Source of the DNA: Hydrogenophaga sp. Root209
Lineage (GTDB): Bacteria; Pseudomonadota; Gammaproteobacteria; Burkholderiales; Burkholderiaceae_C
Length of the DNA: 64,000 bases
Assembly (NCBI RefSeq): GCF_001428625.1
Contig: NZ_LMIE01000012.1
Span: 326,900-390,899, forward strand
Direction of reading: 5' to 3'
Below, piece after piece: positions 8,674-16,225 of the stretch (position 1 is the stretch's first letter; each line of letters starts with the position of its first letter). The translations under genes were made by a program, and so were the position numbers. Under the pieces are notes generated by a model. That model was not told the DNA's origin. It saw only the letters and a list, made by a program, of their open reading frames with translations, and made no database searches.

Positions 8674-8789
8674 CTCGAAAACGGCAAAGAAACACGTCAG
8701 GCCTTGTCGTCTCAGGACGGCGTCAGGGGAACCATGAAATGGGGTGACTGGCGGATTTCACCGCGCGGTCGGGGCGATGAATGCGACGC

Positions 8790-9224
8790 TCAGGGCGTGC
8801 GGATGGGCCGCAGCATCTTCATGACACCGCGCGCGGTGAGCACGGCCCGGCCCTCCACCTGCACCAGGCCATCCACGAAGACCAGGCTGCCGGTGCGCGC
8901 CGTGATGCTCGCCCGGGCCAGCGCAAAATCGCCCGCGCGAACTTCGGCCAAAAAGTGCGTGTCCAGCTGCACCGTCACGCACGGCGTCCGGTCGCAGGCC
9001 TCCCAGGCCACCGTGCTGACCACGTGATCGATCAGCGTGGCAAGGGCACCGCCATGCACCACGCCGGCGGGGTTCAGATGTTTGTCCTCGGCGAGCAATC
9101 CATAGACCCATCCATCGTCCTCACGGCGCGTCCACAAGGGTCCGGAATGCCCCATGAAGCCGCTCAGCTGGCGCGACTTCCAGCCCTGGGCCTGCAACCG
9201 ATCGATAGCCTCGGAATTCACCAT
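8790..9224 (-). CDS. PaaI-type hotdog thioesterase
   Basis: The protein is 144 residues from the ATG at 9224, preceded by a GAGGGG ribosome site; an in-frame ATG at 9287 would add 21 basic residues unlike the family. NPAGVVHGGALATLIDHVVS near residues 60-80 is the PaaI/4HBT signature, with HGG and the downstream Asp. PaaI-type enzymes hydrolyse stalled aryl- or acyl-CoA esters and rescue CoA. The gene is transcribed separately from the ligase operon but has the same dyad 68 nt upstream, so the two are probably co-regulated. Confidence 0.9.
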   Translation of the reverse strand: MVNSEAIDRLQAQGWKSRQLSGFMGHSGPLWTRREDDGWVYGLLAEDKHLNPAGVVHGGALATLIDHVVSTVAWEACDRTPCVTVQLDTHFLAEVRAGDFALARASITARTGSLVFVDGLVQVEGRAVLTARGVMKMLRPIRTP

Positions 9225-9278
9225 GTGCCCCTCTTCATGACGCCGGTGGATCCGGCGATGGGCACACATTCTGCCTGT

Positions 9279-9307
9279 TTTGTACAAACTTTTTGTCTAT
9301 CTACAAA
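9279..9307. promoter_or_regulatory. Double dyad before the PaaI thioesterase
   Basis: Two palindromes sit side by side 55-83 nt upstream of the thioesterase start: TTTGTACAAA (9279-9288, perfect) and TTTGTCTATCTACAAA (9292-9307). The second is the inverted counterpart of the dyad at 8658-8673. The pair could bind two dimers of one regulator, as IclR proteins often do. Confidence 0.6.
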
Positions 9308-9313
9308 TCGATA

Positions 9314-10054
9314 TCAGGCCTTCCAGCGCGCTCTCCAGGCCCGGTAGATACCATCGGCCATGGCCTCGCTGCCCGACTGGTGCCGCAGCGTGGCGGCGTT
9401 CATCGATGCCGGGTCCTGCACGCTGTTGCGGTGCAGCAGCACGTGGGCCGGGTAAGCATGGCCCGGCGTCTCCAGCCAGTCCTTGATCTTGGCCGGCGTG
9501 ATCTCGATGTGGAACTGCATCGCCAGGTGCTGCCGCAAGGCAAACGCCTGGTGCGCGCAGGTGCTGGACGAAGCCAGCAGTTCGGCGCCGGGCGGCAGTT
9601 CTGTAAATCCGTCCTGGTGCCACTGGTAGACCGTGGGCTGCACCGCGTCGCCCAGCCACTCGCGTGCCGCAGGGCTGTCCAGTCGGGTGATGGGCAGCCA
9701 TCCCACTTCAGGCTGAGGCAGGCGGTCCACCTTGCCGCCAAAAGCGCGCGCCATGAGCTGGCCCCCCAGGCAATGGCCGATGACGGGAATGCCGAGCGCG
9801 TCGGCCTCGCGGATCAGGGCCTCGGCATGGCGCAGCGTGGGGCGCTCGTCGTTGGCGCTCCAGGCGCCACCCAGCACGGCCAGACCCCGGTAACCGCGCA
9901 CCGAGGCAGGGTAGTCCTCGCCGGCCTCGGCACAACGCACATGCCAGTTGATGCACTGCGCATCGAGCCACTCGCCCAGGAAACCCGGGCCGTCCTCGAA
10001 CAGGTGTTGCAACACCAGCACGTCGGCTGGGGCGGTGAAATCGGAAACGGTCAT
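9314..10054 (-). CDS. Class I glutamine amidotransferase-like protein
   Basis: A 246-residue protein from the ATG at 10054; the open frame extends to 10435 only through the relic beside it. PVIGHCLGGQLMARAFGG near residues 89-106 is the nucleophile elbow with Cys, and FHIEITP near residue 183 gives the His and Glu of the triad. These standalone GuaA-like domains act as amidases or gamma-glutamyl hydrolases in nitrogen or polyamine metabolism. No synthase partner is next to it. The catalytic triad appears intact, so it should be active, but the substrate is unknown. Confidence 0.88.
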   Translation of the reverse strand: MTVSDFTAPADVLVLQHLFEDGPGFLGEWLDAQCINWHVRCAEAGEDYPASVRGYRGLAVLGGAWSANDERPTLRHAEALIREADALGIPVIGHCLGGQLMARAFGGKVDRLPQPEVGWLPITRLDSPAAREWLGDAVQPTVYQWHQDGFTELPPGAELLASSSTCAHQAFALRQHLAMQFHIEITPAKIKDWLETPGHAYPAHVLLHRNSVQDPASMNAATLRHQSGSEAMADGIYRAWRARWKA

Positions 10055-10076
10055 GCCACCATCATAGGAACAGGCC

Positions 10077-10404
10077 CTAGTGCGTGCTGCCGCGCACGAA
10101 GCGCGCGATGCCTGCCGCCACCTCGGCCTCCTGTTCAACGAAACCGTGCGGCGTGCCGCCACCAAACGCGACGCCGCATTGGCCCGGAGATTGCGCCACG
10201 GCTCGTGCCCACCACCCACACGGCACCCCGTGTGCGTGCGCGCAGATCGGCGATCACCTGGCCGAGCTCCTTCGCATGCCGGGGATCGGTGCGAAAGCCG
10301 CCCAGGCCGTCTTCGCCCTGGAAGTCGGTGGGCGCACCCACCACCGCGGTGGCAAAACCCGCCGCGTTGAAAAGCGGCACCGAGCGCACGAGCGAGTTGC
10401 CCTT
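10077..10404 (-). pseudogene. Alpha/beta-hydrolase relic with internal deletion
   Basis: Minus-strand translation from about 10404 gives SLVRSVPLFNAAGFATAVV and later VWVVGTSRGAIS, the nucleophile elbow of a small alpha/beta hydrolase. After a frame change near 10190, another frame gives GGGTPHGFVEQEAEVAAGI and runs to a TAG at 10077, the usual catalytic-His C-terminus. The N-terminal signal region and the roughly 90 residues expected between Ser and His are missing. The gene is therefore dead, truncated at its 5' end beside the TIR gene and collapsed inside. Confidence 0.75.
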
Positions 10405-10431
10405 GCGTTTTTTTGAGCGCAGCCCTGCGCG

Positions 10432-11385
10432 TCATGGCCGCCGGGTCCCGCGGTAGGCCAGTTGGCTGCGGGGGTCGAACACCAGGGTTGGCGGCGCGCG
10501 GTCCAGGTCCACGATGAAAGGTGTGCTGCCATCGGCGGCAAAGATCTGGTTGCCATTGCGGGTCAGGCTGACCTCGACCGCTTCGATCCGGAGGTAGTCC
10601 GAACTCACGCGCCCGGTGGCGCGGTCGATGCGGGTGATGGTCACCTCCACGTCGCTGCGCGACGGGCCTTGGGAGTCCGCGATCACGTCACCGCTGTATG
10701 TGCCCACCACCAGATCGGCCAGGCCGGGCGCATCGGCCGCAGCGGGTGCGGACGCGTTGGCGGGCAGGTTCGCGGTCGGCGGTGGGACGGCGGCCACCTC
10801 CCGGGCGGGCGGTGGTGTGACGGTCACCGGGGTTGGCGTGACCGTGGGCGTGGCGCGCCATGAGCCCACGGCGTACAGCCCCAGGCCCACGACCAGGGCC
10901 AGCACGGTCAGGGCCGGCACCACCCAGCGTGGACGGCTGGGTGCGGGCTGCGCCGCACGGCGCGGGCGCGGGCGCGGGCGCGGCGACGGTGCCGCACCAC
11001 GCATGGCGTGGGCCACACCCTGGCACAGCGCCTGAAAGCCCGGGTGGAGTTCGTTGCCTTGCCAGCCGAGCAGATCGGCGGCCTGCTTGCGGCGGAATTC
11101 CAGCGGCAGCTTCACGTTGTCGATCAGCGCGGGCACCAGCACGTCGCGTTCGGACGCCGCGGCCGCCTCGTTCTTCACCCACTCGGATGCGATGGAATTC
11201 ACCGACCACAGCACCACCACACAGCCGGCGGTCTCCAGCTCGTGCTCGATGGCCTGGTCAAAGGCCTGGCCCGCGATGATCTTGCGGTCCCACCACACCG
11301 ACCACCCCATGTGACCGAGAGCCGCAGCGAGCCGCCCGGCCCGTTCGCGGTCCTCGCTCGCGTAGCTCAAAAAGACATCGCTCAT
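10432..11385 (-). CDS. TIR-domain protein with a transmembrane segment
   Basis: A 317-residue protein from the ATG at 11385, which has a GGGAGG ribosome site. Residues 1-130 form a TIR domain: DVFLSYASEDRERAG, GWSVWWDRK, then AIEHELETAGCVVVLWS with a Glu in the position of the NADase catalytic residue. An Arg/Pro-rich linker leads to one hydrophobic helix (about 157-177). After a Pro/Thr/Ala-rich spacer, a compact beta-rich domain of unknown function fills about residues 215-317, presumably outside the membrane. TIR proteins often cleave NAD+ in phage defence. No Thoeris, SPARTA or CBASS partner is adjacent. Stress sensing across the membrane is a guess. Confidence 0.8.
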   Translation of the reverse strand: MSDVFLSYASEDRERAGRLAAALGHMGWSVWWDRKIIAGQAFDQAIEHELETAGCVVVLWSVNSIASEWVKNEAAAASERDVLVPALIDNVKLPLEFRRKQAADLLGWQGNELHPGFQALCQGVAHAMRGAAPSPRPRPRPRRAAQPAPSRPRWVVPALTVLALVVGLGLYAVGSWRATPTVTPTPVTVTPPPAREVAAVPPPTANLPANASAPAAADAPGLADLVVGTYSGDVIADSQGPSRSDVEVTITRIDRATGRVSSDYLRIEAVEVSLTRNGNQIFAADGSTPFIVDLDRAPPTLVFDPRSQLAYRGTRRP

Positions 11386-11471
11386 GGTGCGCCTCCCCGG
11401 GGTCAAAGACCGGCTGGGATGCTAAACCGATCAAGCAGCGGCGGGAAGCGCGTCAGGGCTCGGCGAACAGC

Positions 11472-12269
11472 TCAGAACTGCCCATGCCGGCCCTGCCCCG
11501 CCGCAAAACGCGTGGCACCTTCCAGCGCATCGGGAATCCGTGCCTTGCCGCGCTGCCACTCCTGCACCAGCGCCTCGCCCAGCGGCAGGTCCCACTGGCG
11601 CTGGGCGCTCTCGCGGTCGGCGCGCATCGTGGCCTGCGGAAACGCCGCGAGCTGGCGCGCCAGCGCGATGGCGGCCTCGCGCGCCTGGCCCGTGGGCACC
11701 ACGCGGTTGGCCAGGCCCATCTGCAGCGCCTCGGCGGCCTCCACCTTGCGGCCGGTGAGGATCAGATCCATCGCATGGCCCATGCCGATCAGGCGCGGCA
11801 GGCGCACGGTGCCGCCGTCGATCAGCGGCACGCCGAAGCGGCGGCAGTACACGCCGAAGTAGGCGTCTTCGTCCATCACGCGCAGGTCGCACCAGAGCGC
11901 GAGCTCCATGCCACCGGCCACGGCCGCGCCGCTCACGGCGGCGATCACCGGCTTGATGAGCTGCAGGCGCGACGGGCCCATGGGCCCGAGGGCACGCGGG
12001 TCGTGGGCTTCGAAGTCGAGGTCGAGACCGCCGCTGTCGCCTTGGGCAGCGAGGCGCGCGCCGTACTGCAGGTCCCAGCCGGCGCAGAAGTGGCCGTGCG
12101 CGCCGTGGAACACCGCGACACGCGCCTCGGCGTCGTCTTCAAACGCGAGGAAGGCGGCGTGCAGGGCGTGCGCGGTCGGGCTGTCGACGGCATTGCGCAC
12201 CTCGGGGCGGTCGAGGGTGACGATCCAGAGGTCGTCTTGCTTTTCGGTGGTGACGGCGGATGGGGTCAT
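11472..12269 (-). CDS. Enoyl-CoA hydratase/isomerase (crotonase family)
   Basis: 265 residues, normal for the family. HGHFCAGWDLQ near residues 57-67 and VSGAAVAGGMELALWCDLRV near 110 form the oxyanion hole. Where typical hydratases have a second catalytic Glu, this protein reads YCRRFGVPLIDGGTVRLPRL, a variant seen in side branches of the family, so hydratase activity is not certain. It follows the AtuA pair on the minus strand after a short repeat-bearing gap and probably belongs to that operon, working on unsaturated acyl-CoA intermediates. Confidence 0.88.
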   Translation of the reverse strand: MTPSAVTTEKQDDLWIVTLDRPEVRNAVDSPTAHALHAAFLAFEDDAEARVAVFHGAHGHFCAGWDLQYGARLAAQGDSGGLDLDFEAHDPRALGPMGPSRLQLIKPVIAAVSGAAVAGGMELALWCDLRVMDEDAYFGVYCRRFGVPLIDGGTVRLPRLIGMGHAMDLILTGRKVEAAEALQMGLANRVVPTGQAREAAIALARQLAAFPQATMRADRESAQRQWDLPLGEALVQEWQRGKARIPDALEGATRFAAGQGRHGQF

Positions 12270-12302
12270 TTCATGCTTTCCAAAGGGTTGGCGGGCGGGC
12301 CC

Positions 12303-12713
12303 TCACCCCAGCCCTCTCCCAGAGGGAGAGGGAGCGGAGTCATTCCACCATCCCACGCGTGGTGCATTCAAGGCTTCCTCCAGCTCCGCCTGCGCCACCT
12401 CGATCTCCATGCGCAACAGCGCACCGGCCATGGACTTGCCCAGGTTGTCCAGCCGCAGGTTGCGCGCACCACCACCCTGCAGGGCACCGCGCAGCACGAA
12501 CTTGAGCGCCAGGATGTTGGGCAGCGGCCAGGCGTCCACCTCACCCGGCAGCCAGGGCGCGAAGTGGGCCTGCACGCGTTCGGCCGTCACCTCACGCTCC
12601 AGCAGCCGATAGCCCGCCGCGTTCCACGCGAACAGGCCGAAGTCCACCCAGTCGGCCTTGTCGCCGCTGCGTGCGTGGGCGATGCGCACCAGGGGAATGC
12701 GGATGGTGCTCAT
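12303..12713 (-). CDS. AtuA-related small subunit (C-terminal AtuA domain)
   Basis: 136 residues, starting MSTIRIPLVRIAHARSGDKA with the ATG overlapping the stop of the large AtuA gene (ATGA). It matches the C-terminal domain that single-chain AtuA proteins carry; together with the 469-residue neighbour it makes about 605 residues, the length of a full AtuA. The role in acyclic terpenoid degradation is genetically linked but biochemically obscure. The final residues SAPSPSGRGLG are encoded by the palindromic repeat, so the native stop has been lost to repeat insertion. Confidence 0.8.
   Translation of the reverse strand: MSTIRIPLVRIAHARSGDKADWVDFGLFAWNAAGYRLLEREVTAERVQAHFAPWLPGEVDAWPLPNILALKFVLRGALQGGGARNLRLDNLGKSMAGALLRMEIEVAQAELEEALNAPRVGWWNDSAPSPSGRGLG
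12305..12337. repeat. Dispersed palindromic repeat (CCCTCTCCC family), copy 2
   Basis: The 9-bp arms CCCTCTCCC (12312-12320) and GGGAGAGGG (12324-12332) match copy 1 at 80-100, including the flanking CCTCACCCCA. This copy covers the 3' end of the AtuA-related gene and supplies its last residues and stop codon. Confidence 0.85.
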
Positions 12714-14119
12714 GCCACACCCTCCAGATAGTCGACCCGCACACCGGACTCCACCACCGCGCGCGGGATCAGCGTGGGCCAGATGCCCAGCAGCTCGCTG
12801 GTGTTGTGCAGTCCCGTGAAACCGCAGGTGTAGGCCGGGCCGCTCAGGCCGATCCAGGGGAACAGTCGGCCAAAGCCGTCGGCCGCGGTTTTGTCCTGCG
12901 TGCGCAGCACCAGGCGCGTCCAGATCTCGTTGCTCTCGTTGAGCGCATCCGCCTTCGGCCGTGGCGCAAGCGCGCCGTGCGCGGAGTTCAGGCCGGGGTA
13001 CTCCACATACAGCTCGTCGTGCGCCATGCGCTTGTCCTTGAGCAGTGTGCGGATGGTGGCCTGCGCGGCCTGCGCCTTGTCCCAGGCGTCGGGCCACGAG
13101 AAACCCCAGGTCACCTCGGCCTTGTAGCCGTCGCGAAAGCCGGCCACCACCTTGAGCGTGTCGGTGGGCGCGGTGCCGCGCGCACCCGTCAGGCGCACGC
13201 GATCAAAGCCTTCGTCGTGCAGGGTGATGCGGCCCATGTCGAGCACCGCGTCGGGCGAAAAATAGGCGTGCGGGTTGTGCACCTCGTACAGCAGTTGCTG
13301 GCGCACGGTGTCGAAGTTGATGAGCCCGCCGGTCTGGGGTGCCTTGGTGATGAGCGCGGTGCCGTCCTCATACACCTCGGCAATGGGGTAGCCGATGTGC
13401 GCGAGATCGGGAATGGCCTGCCACGCGCCCTGGCTGCCGAAGTTGCCACCGCTGCCCTGCCCCGAGCACTCCAGCAGGTGGCCCACGGTGAGGCCTTGCG
13501 CCAGGCGGTTGAGGTCCTGCTCGCTGCTGGCACCCGCCAGCGTCCAGCCCAGACTGTGCACCAGCGGCCCGAGGAAGAGCGCGGCGTCGGCCACGCGCCC
13601 GGTGATCACGATGTCGGCGCCCGCGTCCAGCGCGTCCGCGATGGGCTTCGCGCCCACGTAAGCATTGGCAAACACCAGCCGCTCGCGCACGCCGGCCAGG
13701 GGCTCGCGGGTGAACAGGTGGTCGAAGCCGGTTTCGGCTTCCTGCAGGCGCGGCAACACGTCGTCACCCGTCACCACCGCCACACGCGCCTGCCAGCCTT
13801 TGGCCTTGAACGCGGCCAGCACCGCCTGCGCCGCGCCGCGCGGGTTCAGGCCGCCCGCGTTGCACACGAAGCGCACACCGTGCTCGCGCATCAGCGGCCA
13901 CAGCTTCATGAGCATGGGTACCACGTCGCGCGCGTAGCCCAGCGCCGGGTCGCACTGCCGGTCTTTCTGCAGGATGGCCAGCGTGAGTTCGGCCAGGTGG
14001 TCGCTGGCGATGAACTGCACGCCACCGCGTTCGATGCTCGCGGCCACGGGTTGCCAGTTGTCGCCGTAAAAGCCGAGGCCGGAGCCGATGCGTATGGACT
14101 TCATGGGCTCGATCTTCAT
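12710..14119 (-). CDS. atuA: AtuA-family protein (DUF1446), large subunit
   Basis: 469 residues from the ATG at 14119 (an in-frame ATG at 14104 is an alternative). The N-terminus SIRIGSGLGFYGDNWQPV, the ASDHLAELTLAIL stretch and DIVITGRVADAALFLGPL are typical of the DUF1446/AtuA family. In Pseudomonas, atuA belongs to the citronellol/geraniol cluster, though its reaction is not defined. Here it is 30 kb from the other atu-like genes and translationally coupled to its small partner. It diverges from livHMGF, with a 152-bp gap holding a candidate operator. Confidence 0.85.
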   Translation of the reverse strand: MKIEPMKSIRIGSGLGFYGDNWQPVAASIERGGVQFIASDHLAELTLAILQKDRQCDPALGYARDVVPMLMKLWPLMREHGVRFVCNAGGLNPRGAAQAVLAAFKAKGWQARVAVVTGDDVLPRLQEAETGFDHLFTREPLAGVRERLVFANAYVGAKPIADALDAGADIVITGRVADAALFLGPLVHSLGWTLAGASSEQDLNRLAQGLTVGHLLECSGQGSGGNFGSQGAWQAIPDLAHIGYPIAEVYEDGTALITKAPQTGGLINFDTVRQQLLYEVHNPHAYFSPDAVLDMGRITLHDEGFDRVRLTGARGTAPTDTLKVVAGFRDGYKAEVTWGFSWPDAWDKAQAAQATIRTLLKDKRMAHDELYVEYPGLNSAHGALAPRPKADALNESNEIWTRLVLRTQDKTAADGFGRLFPWIGLSGPAYTCGFTGLHNTSELLGIWPTLIPRAVVESGVRVDYLEGVA

Positions 14120-14166
14120 GGCGCCTGAGCGACATGGGATGGGGGTCAACCCCTAGCGTCAGTCCC

Positions 14167-14190
14167 GGGCAAGACAGCTATAAATTGCCC
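14167..14190. promoter_or_regulatory. Dyad over a candidate promoter, atuA/livH intergenic
   Basis: GGGCAA (14167-14172) and TTGCCC (14185-14190) form a 6-bp dyad around a 12-nt A+T-rich centre with TATAAA (14179-14184). The site lies between the divergent atuA and livH genes, about 82 nt before the livH start. A matching -35 box is not convincing. Confidence 0.35.
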
Positions 14191-14271
14191 ACACCGTCTG
14201 GGGGGCCTGCCACAAAGTTTGCAGCAACGAGCTCTCCGACCGGCGGCGCCAGAACACAACAGGAGACATGC

Positions 14272-15147
14272 GTGCAACTGCTGCAACTGCTCATCAGCGG
14301 TGCGGCCCAGGGCTGTATCTATGGACTCATTGCCCTGGGTTTCGTGCTGATCTACAAGGCCACCGAGACCGTGAGCTTTGCTCAGGGTGACCTGATGATG
14401 GTGGGCGCCTTCGCAGCACTGGCCGCCATGACCGTGCTGGGCCTGCCCTTCTGGCTCGCGGTGCCGGCCGCCATCATCGCCATGGGCCTCTTCGGCGTGG
14501 TGCTCGAACGCGCGGTGGTGCGCCCCATTCTGGGGCAGCCGGCCTTCTCCATCGTCATGTTGACCATCGGCGTGGGCTATGTGCTGCGTGGGCTCATCAC
14601 CATGATCCCCAACATCGGCACCGACACCCACACCCTGCCCGTGCCCTACGCCGGCGAGGTGCTTCGCATGGGCACGCTGGTGGTCTCGGCCGAGCAGATC
14701 GTGGTGATCGGCGTCACCGGCGTGCTGTGCCTGTGCCTGTTTGCCATGTTCCGTTACAGCAAGCTGGGCATCGCCATGCAGGCCTCGTCGCAGAACCAGC
14801 TCGCCGCCTACTACATGGGCATTCCGGTCAAGCGGCTCAACGGTCTGGTGTGGGGCCTGGCGGCGAGCGTGGCGGCCATCGCCGGTCTGCTGCTCGCGCC
14901 CATCACCTTCGTGCACGCCAACATGGGCTTCATCGGCCTCAAGGCTTTTCCTGCCGCGGTGGTCGGTGGCTTCACCAGCCTGCCCGGCGCGATCGTGGGC
15001 GGCCTGATCATCGGCATCGTCGAGTCGTTCTCGGGCTTTTATTTGCCCGAGGGCTTCAAGGACGTGGCCCCTTACATCGTGGTGCTGGTGATGCTGGTGC
15101 TCAAGCCCAACGGGCTGTTCGGCGAAAAGCTCCGGAAGAAGGTCTGA
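14272..15147 (+). CDS. livH: Branched-chain amino acid-type ABC transporter permease LivH
   Basis: 291 residues from a GTG at 14272, which has AGGAGA (14261-14266) at good spacing; an ATG four bases earlier is in another frame. Hydrophobic helices run throughout, and ALGFVLIYKATETVSFAQGD near the N-terminus is the LivH signature. It forms the inner-membrane channel with LivM. The complete liv set lies beside a long-chain acyl-CoA ligase, and such sets in Burkholderiales often import aromatic or branched acids rather than amino acids; this is inference. Confidence 0.93.
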   Translation: MQLLQLLISGAAQGCIYGLIALGFVLIYKATETVSFAQGDLMMVGAFAALAAMTVLGLPFWLAVPAAIIAMGLFGVVLERAVVRPILGQPAFSIVMLTIGVGYVLRGLITMIPNIGTDTHTLPVPYAGEVLRMGTLVVSAEQIVVIGVTGVLCLCLFAMFRYSKLGIAMQASSQNQLAAYYMGIPVKRLNGLVWGLAASVAAIAGLLLAPITFVHANMGFIGLKAFPAAVVGGFTSLPGAIVGGLIIGIVESFSGFYLPEGFKDVAPYIVVLVMLVLKPNGLFGEKLRKKV

Positions 15148-15148
15148 C

Positions 15149-16225
15149 ATGCGCTTTCTATTCAAGACCGACTACAACCAGGACATCCGCCTGGCCAAGC
15201 ACGGCGGGCAGACCTTCTGGTACAGCCTGCTGGGCCTCTTTCTCGTGGCCGCGCCCTGGGTGATCCAGGAATACTGGCTCGCGCAACTCACCTTCGTGCT
15301 GATCTATTCGGTGGTGGGCCTGGGGCTCATGCTGCTGGCCGGCTTCACCGGCCTCTTCTCGCTGGGCCACGCGGCCTTCCTCGGTGTGGGCGCGTACACG
15401 CAGGCCATCATGGTGAACGCAGGCATTCCGTTTCCGCTGGCGCTGGCCTGCGCCGGCCTGCTCTCGGCCGCGGTGGGCATGGTGGTGGGCCTGCCGGCGC
15501 TGCGGGTGAAGGGCATCTACCTCGGCATGGCCACGCTGGCCTTTGGCTTCATCGTTGAAGAAGTCATGGCGCGCTGGGAGCACGTGACGGGTGGCAACTC
15601 GGGCCTGACGGTGGGCTACCCCGCCCTCTTCGGCTGGGAGCTCGACTCCACCAACGAGTTCTACTTTTTGTGCCTGGTGGTCACGGTGCTGGCCACGCTG
15701 GCCATTGCCAACCTCATGCGCTCTTCCACCGGGCGCGCGTTCGTCGCCATCCGGGATTCGGAAATTTCGGCGCAGAGCATGGGCATCCACCTGGCGCGCT
15801 ACAAGACCATGAGCTTCGCGCTCTCGGCCGCGCTCGCGGGCATTGGCGGCGCGCTGTACGCACACAAGATCCAGTTCCTCTCGCCCGAGCAGTTCAGCAT
15901 CATCCAGTCGATCGACCTGCTGCTCATGGTCGTCATCGGCGGGCTGGGTTCGATCCACGGGGCTTTCCTCGGTGCCATCTTCCTCATCGTGATGCCGCAG
16001 CTCATTGCCCTGGGCAAAGACTTTTTGCCCGCGGCCATCGGCCAGGCCGCCGGCCTGCAGGGCACGGTGTACGGCCTGGTGCTGATCGCCTTCGTGCTGT
16101 TTGAACCCATGGGCCTGTATGGGCGCTGGCTCAAGATCCGCGCCTACTTCCAGCTGTTCCCGTTCTATCGCAAGGGCATGTTCAAGCGGCAGAAATCGTT
16201 CCAGAAATCGGACAGACTCAAATGA
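15149..16225 (+). CDS. livM: ABC transporter permease LivM
   Basis: 358 residues, starting one base after the livH stop. Multiple membrane segments and the motifs LTFVLIYSVVGLGLMLLAGF and LPALRVKGIYLGMATLAFGF identify LivM. It pairs with LivH, and the transporter energy comes from LivG and LivF. The last codons overlap the livG start by four bases (ATGA), so the four genes are translationally coupled. Confidence 0.93.
   Translation: MRFLFKTDYNQDIRLAKHGGQTFWYSLLGLFLVAAPWVIQEYWLAQLTFVLIYSVVGLGLMLLAGFTGLFSLGHAAFLGVGAYTQAIMVNAGIPFPLALACAGLLSAAVGMVVGLPALRVKGIYLGMATLAFGFIVEEVMARWEHVTGGNSGLTVGYPALFGWELDSTNEFYFLCLVVTVLATLAIANLMRSSTGRAFVAIRDSEISAQSMGIHLARYKTMSFALSAALAGIGGALYAHKIQFLSPEQFSIIQSIDLLLMVVIGGLGSIHGAFLGAIFLIVMPQLIALGKDFLPAAIGQAAGLQGTVYGLVLIAFVLFEPMGLYGRWLKIRAYFQLFPFYRKGMFKRQKSFQKSDRLK

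Noticed and set aside
10432-11385. Thoeris or CBASS system
   Set aside because: No ThsA, nucleotide cyclase or other partner gene is near the TIR gene; neighbours are metabolic or relic genes.
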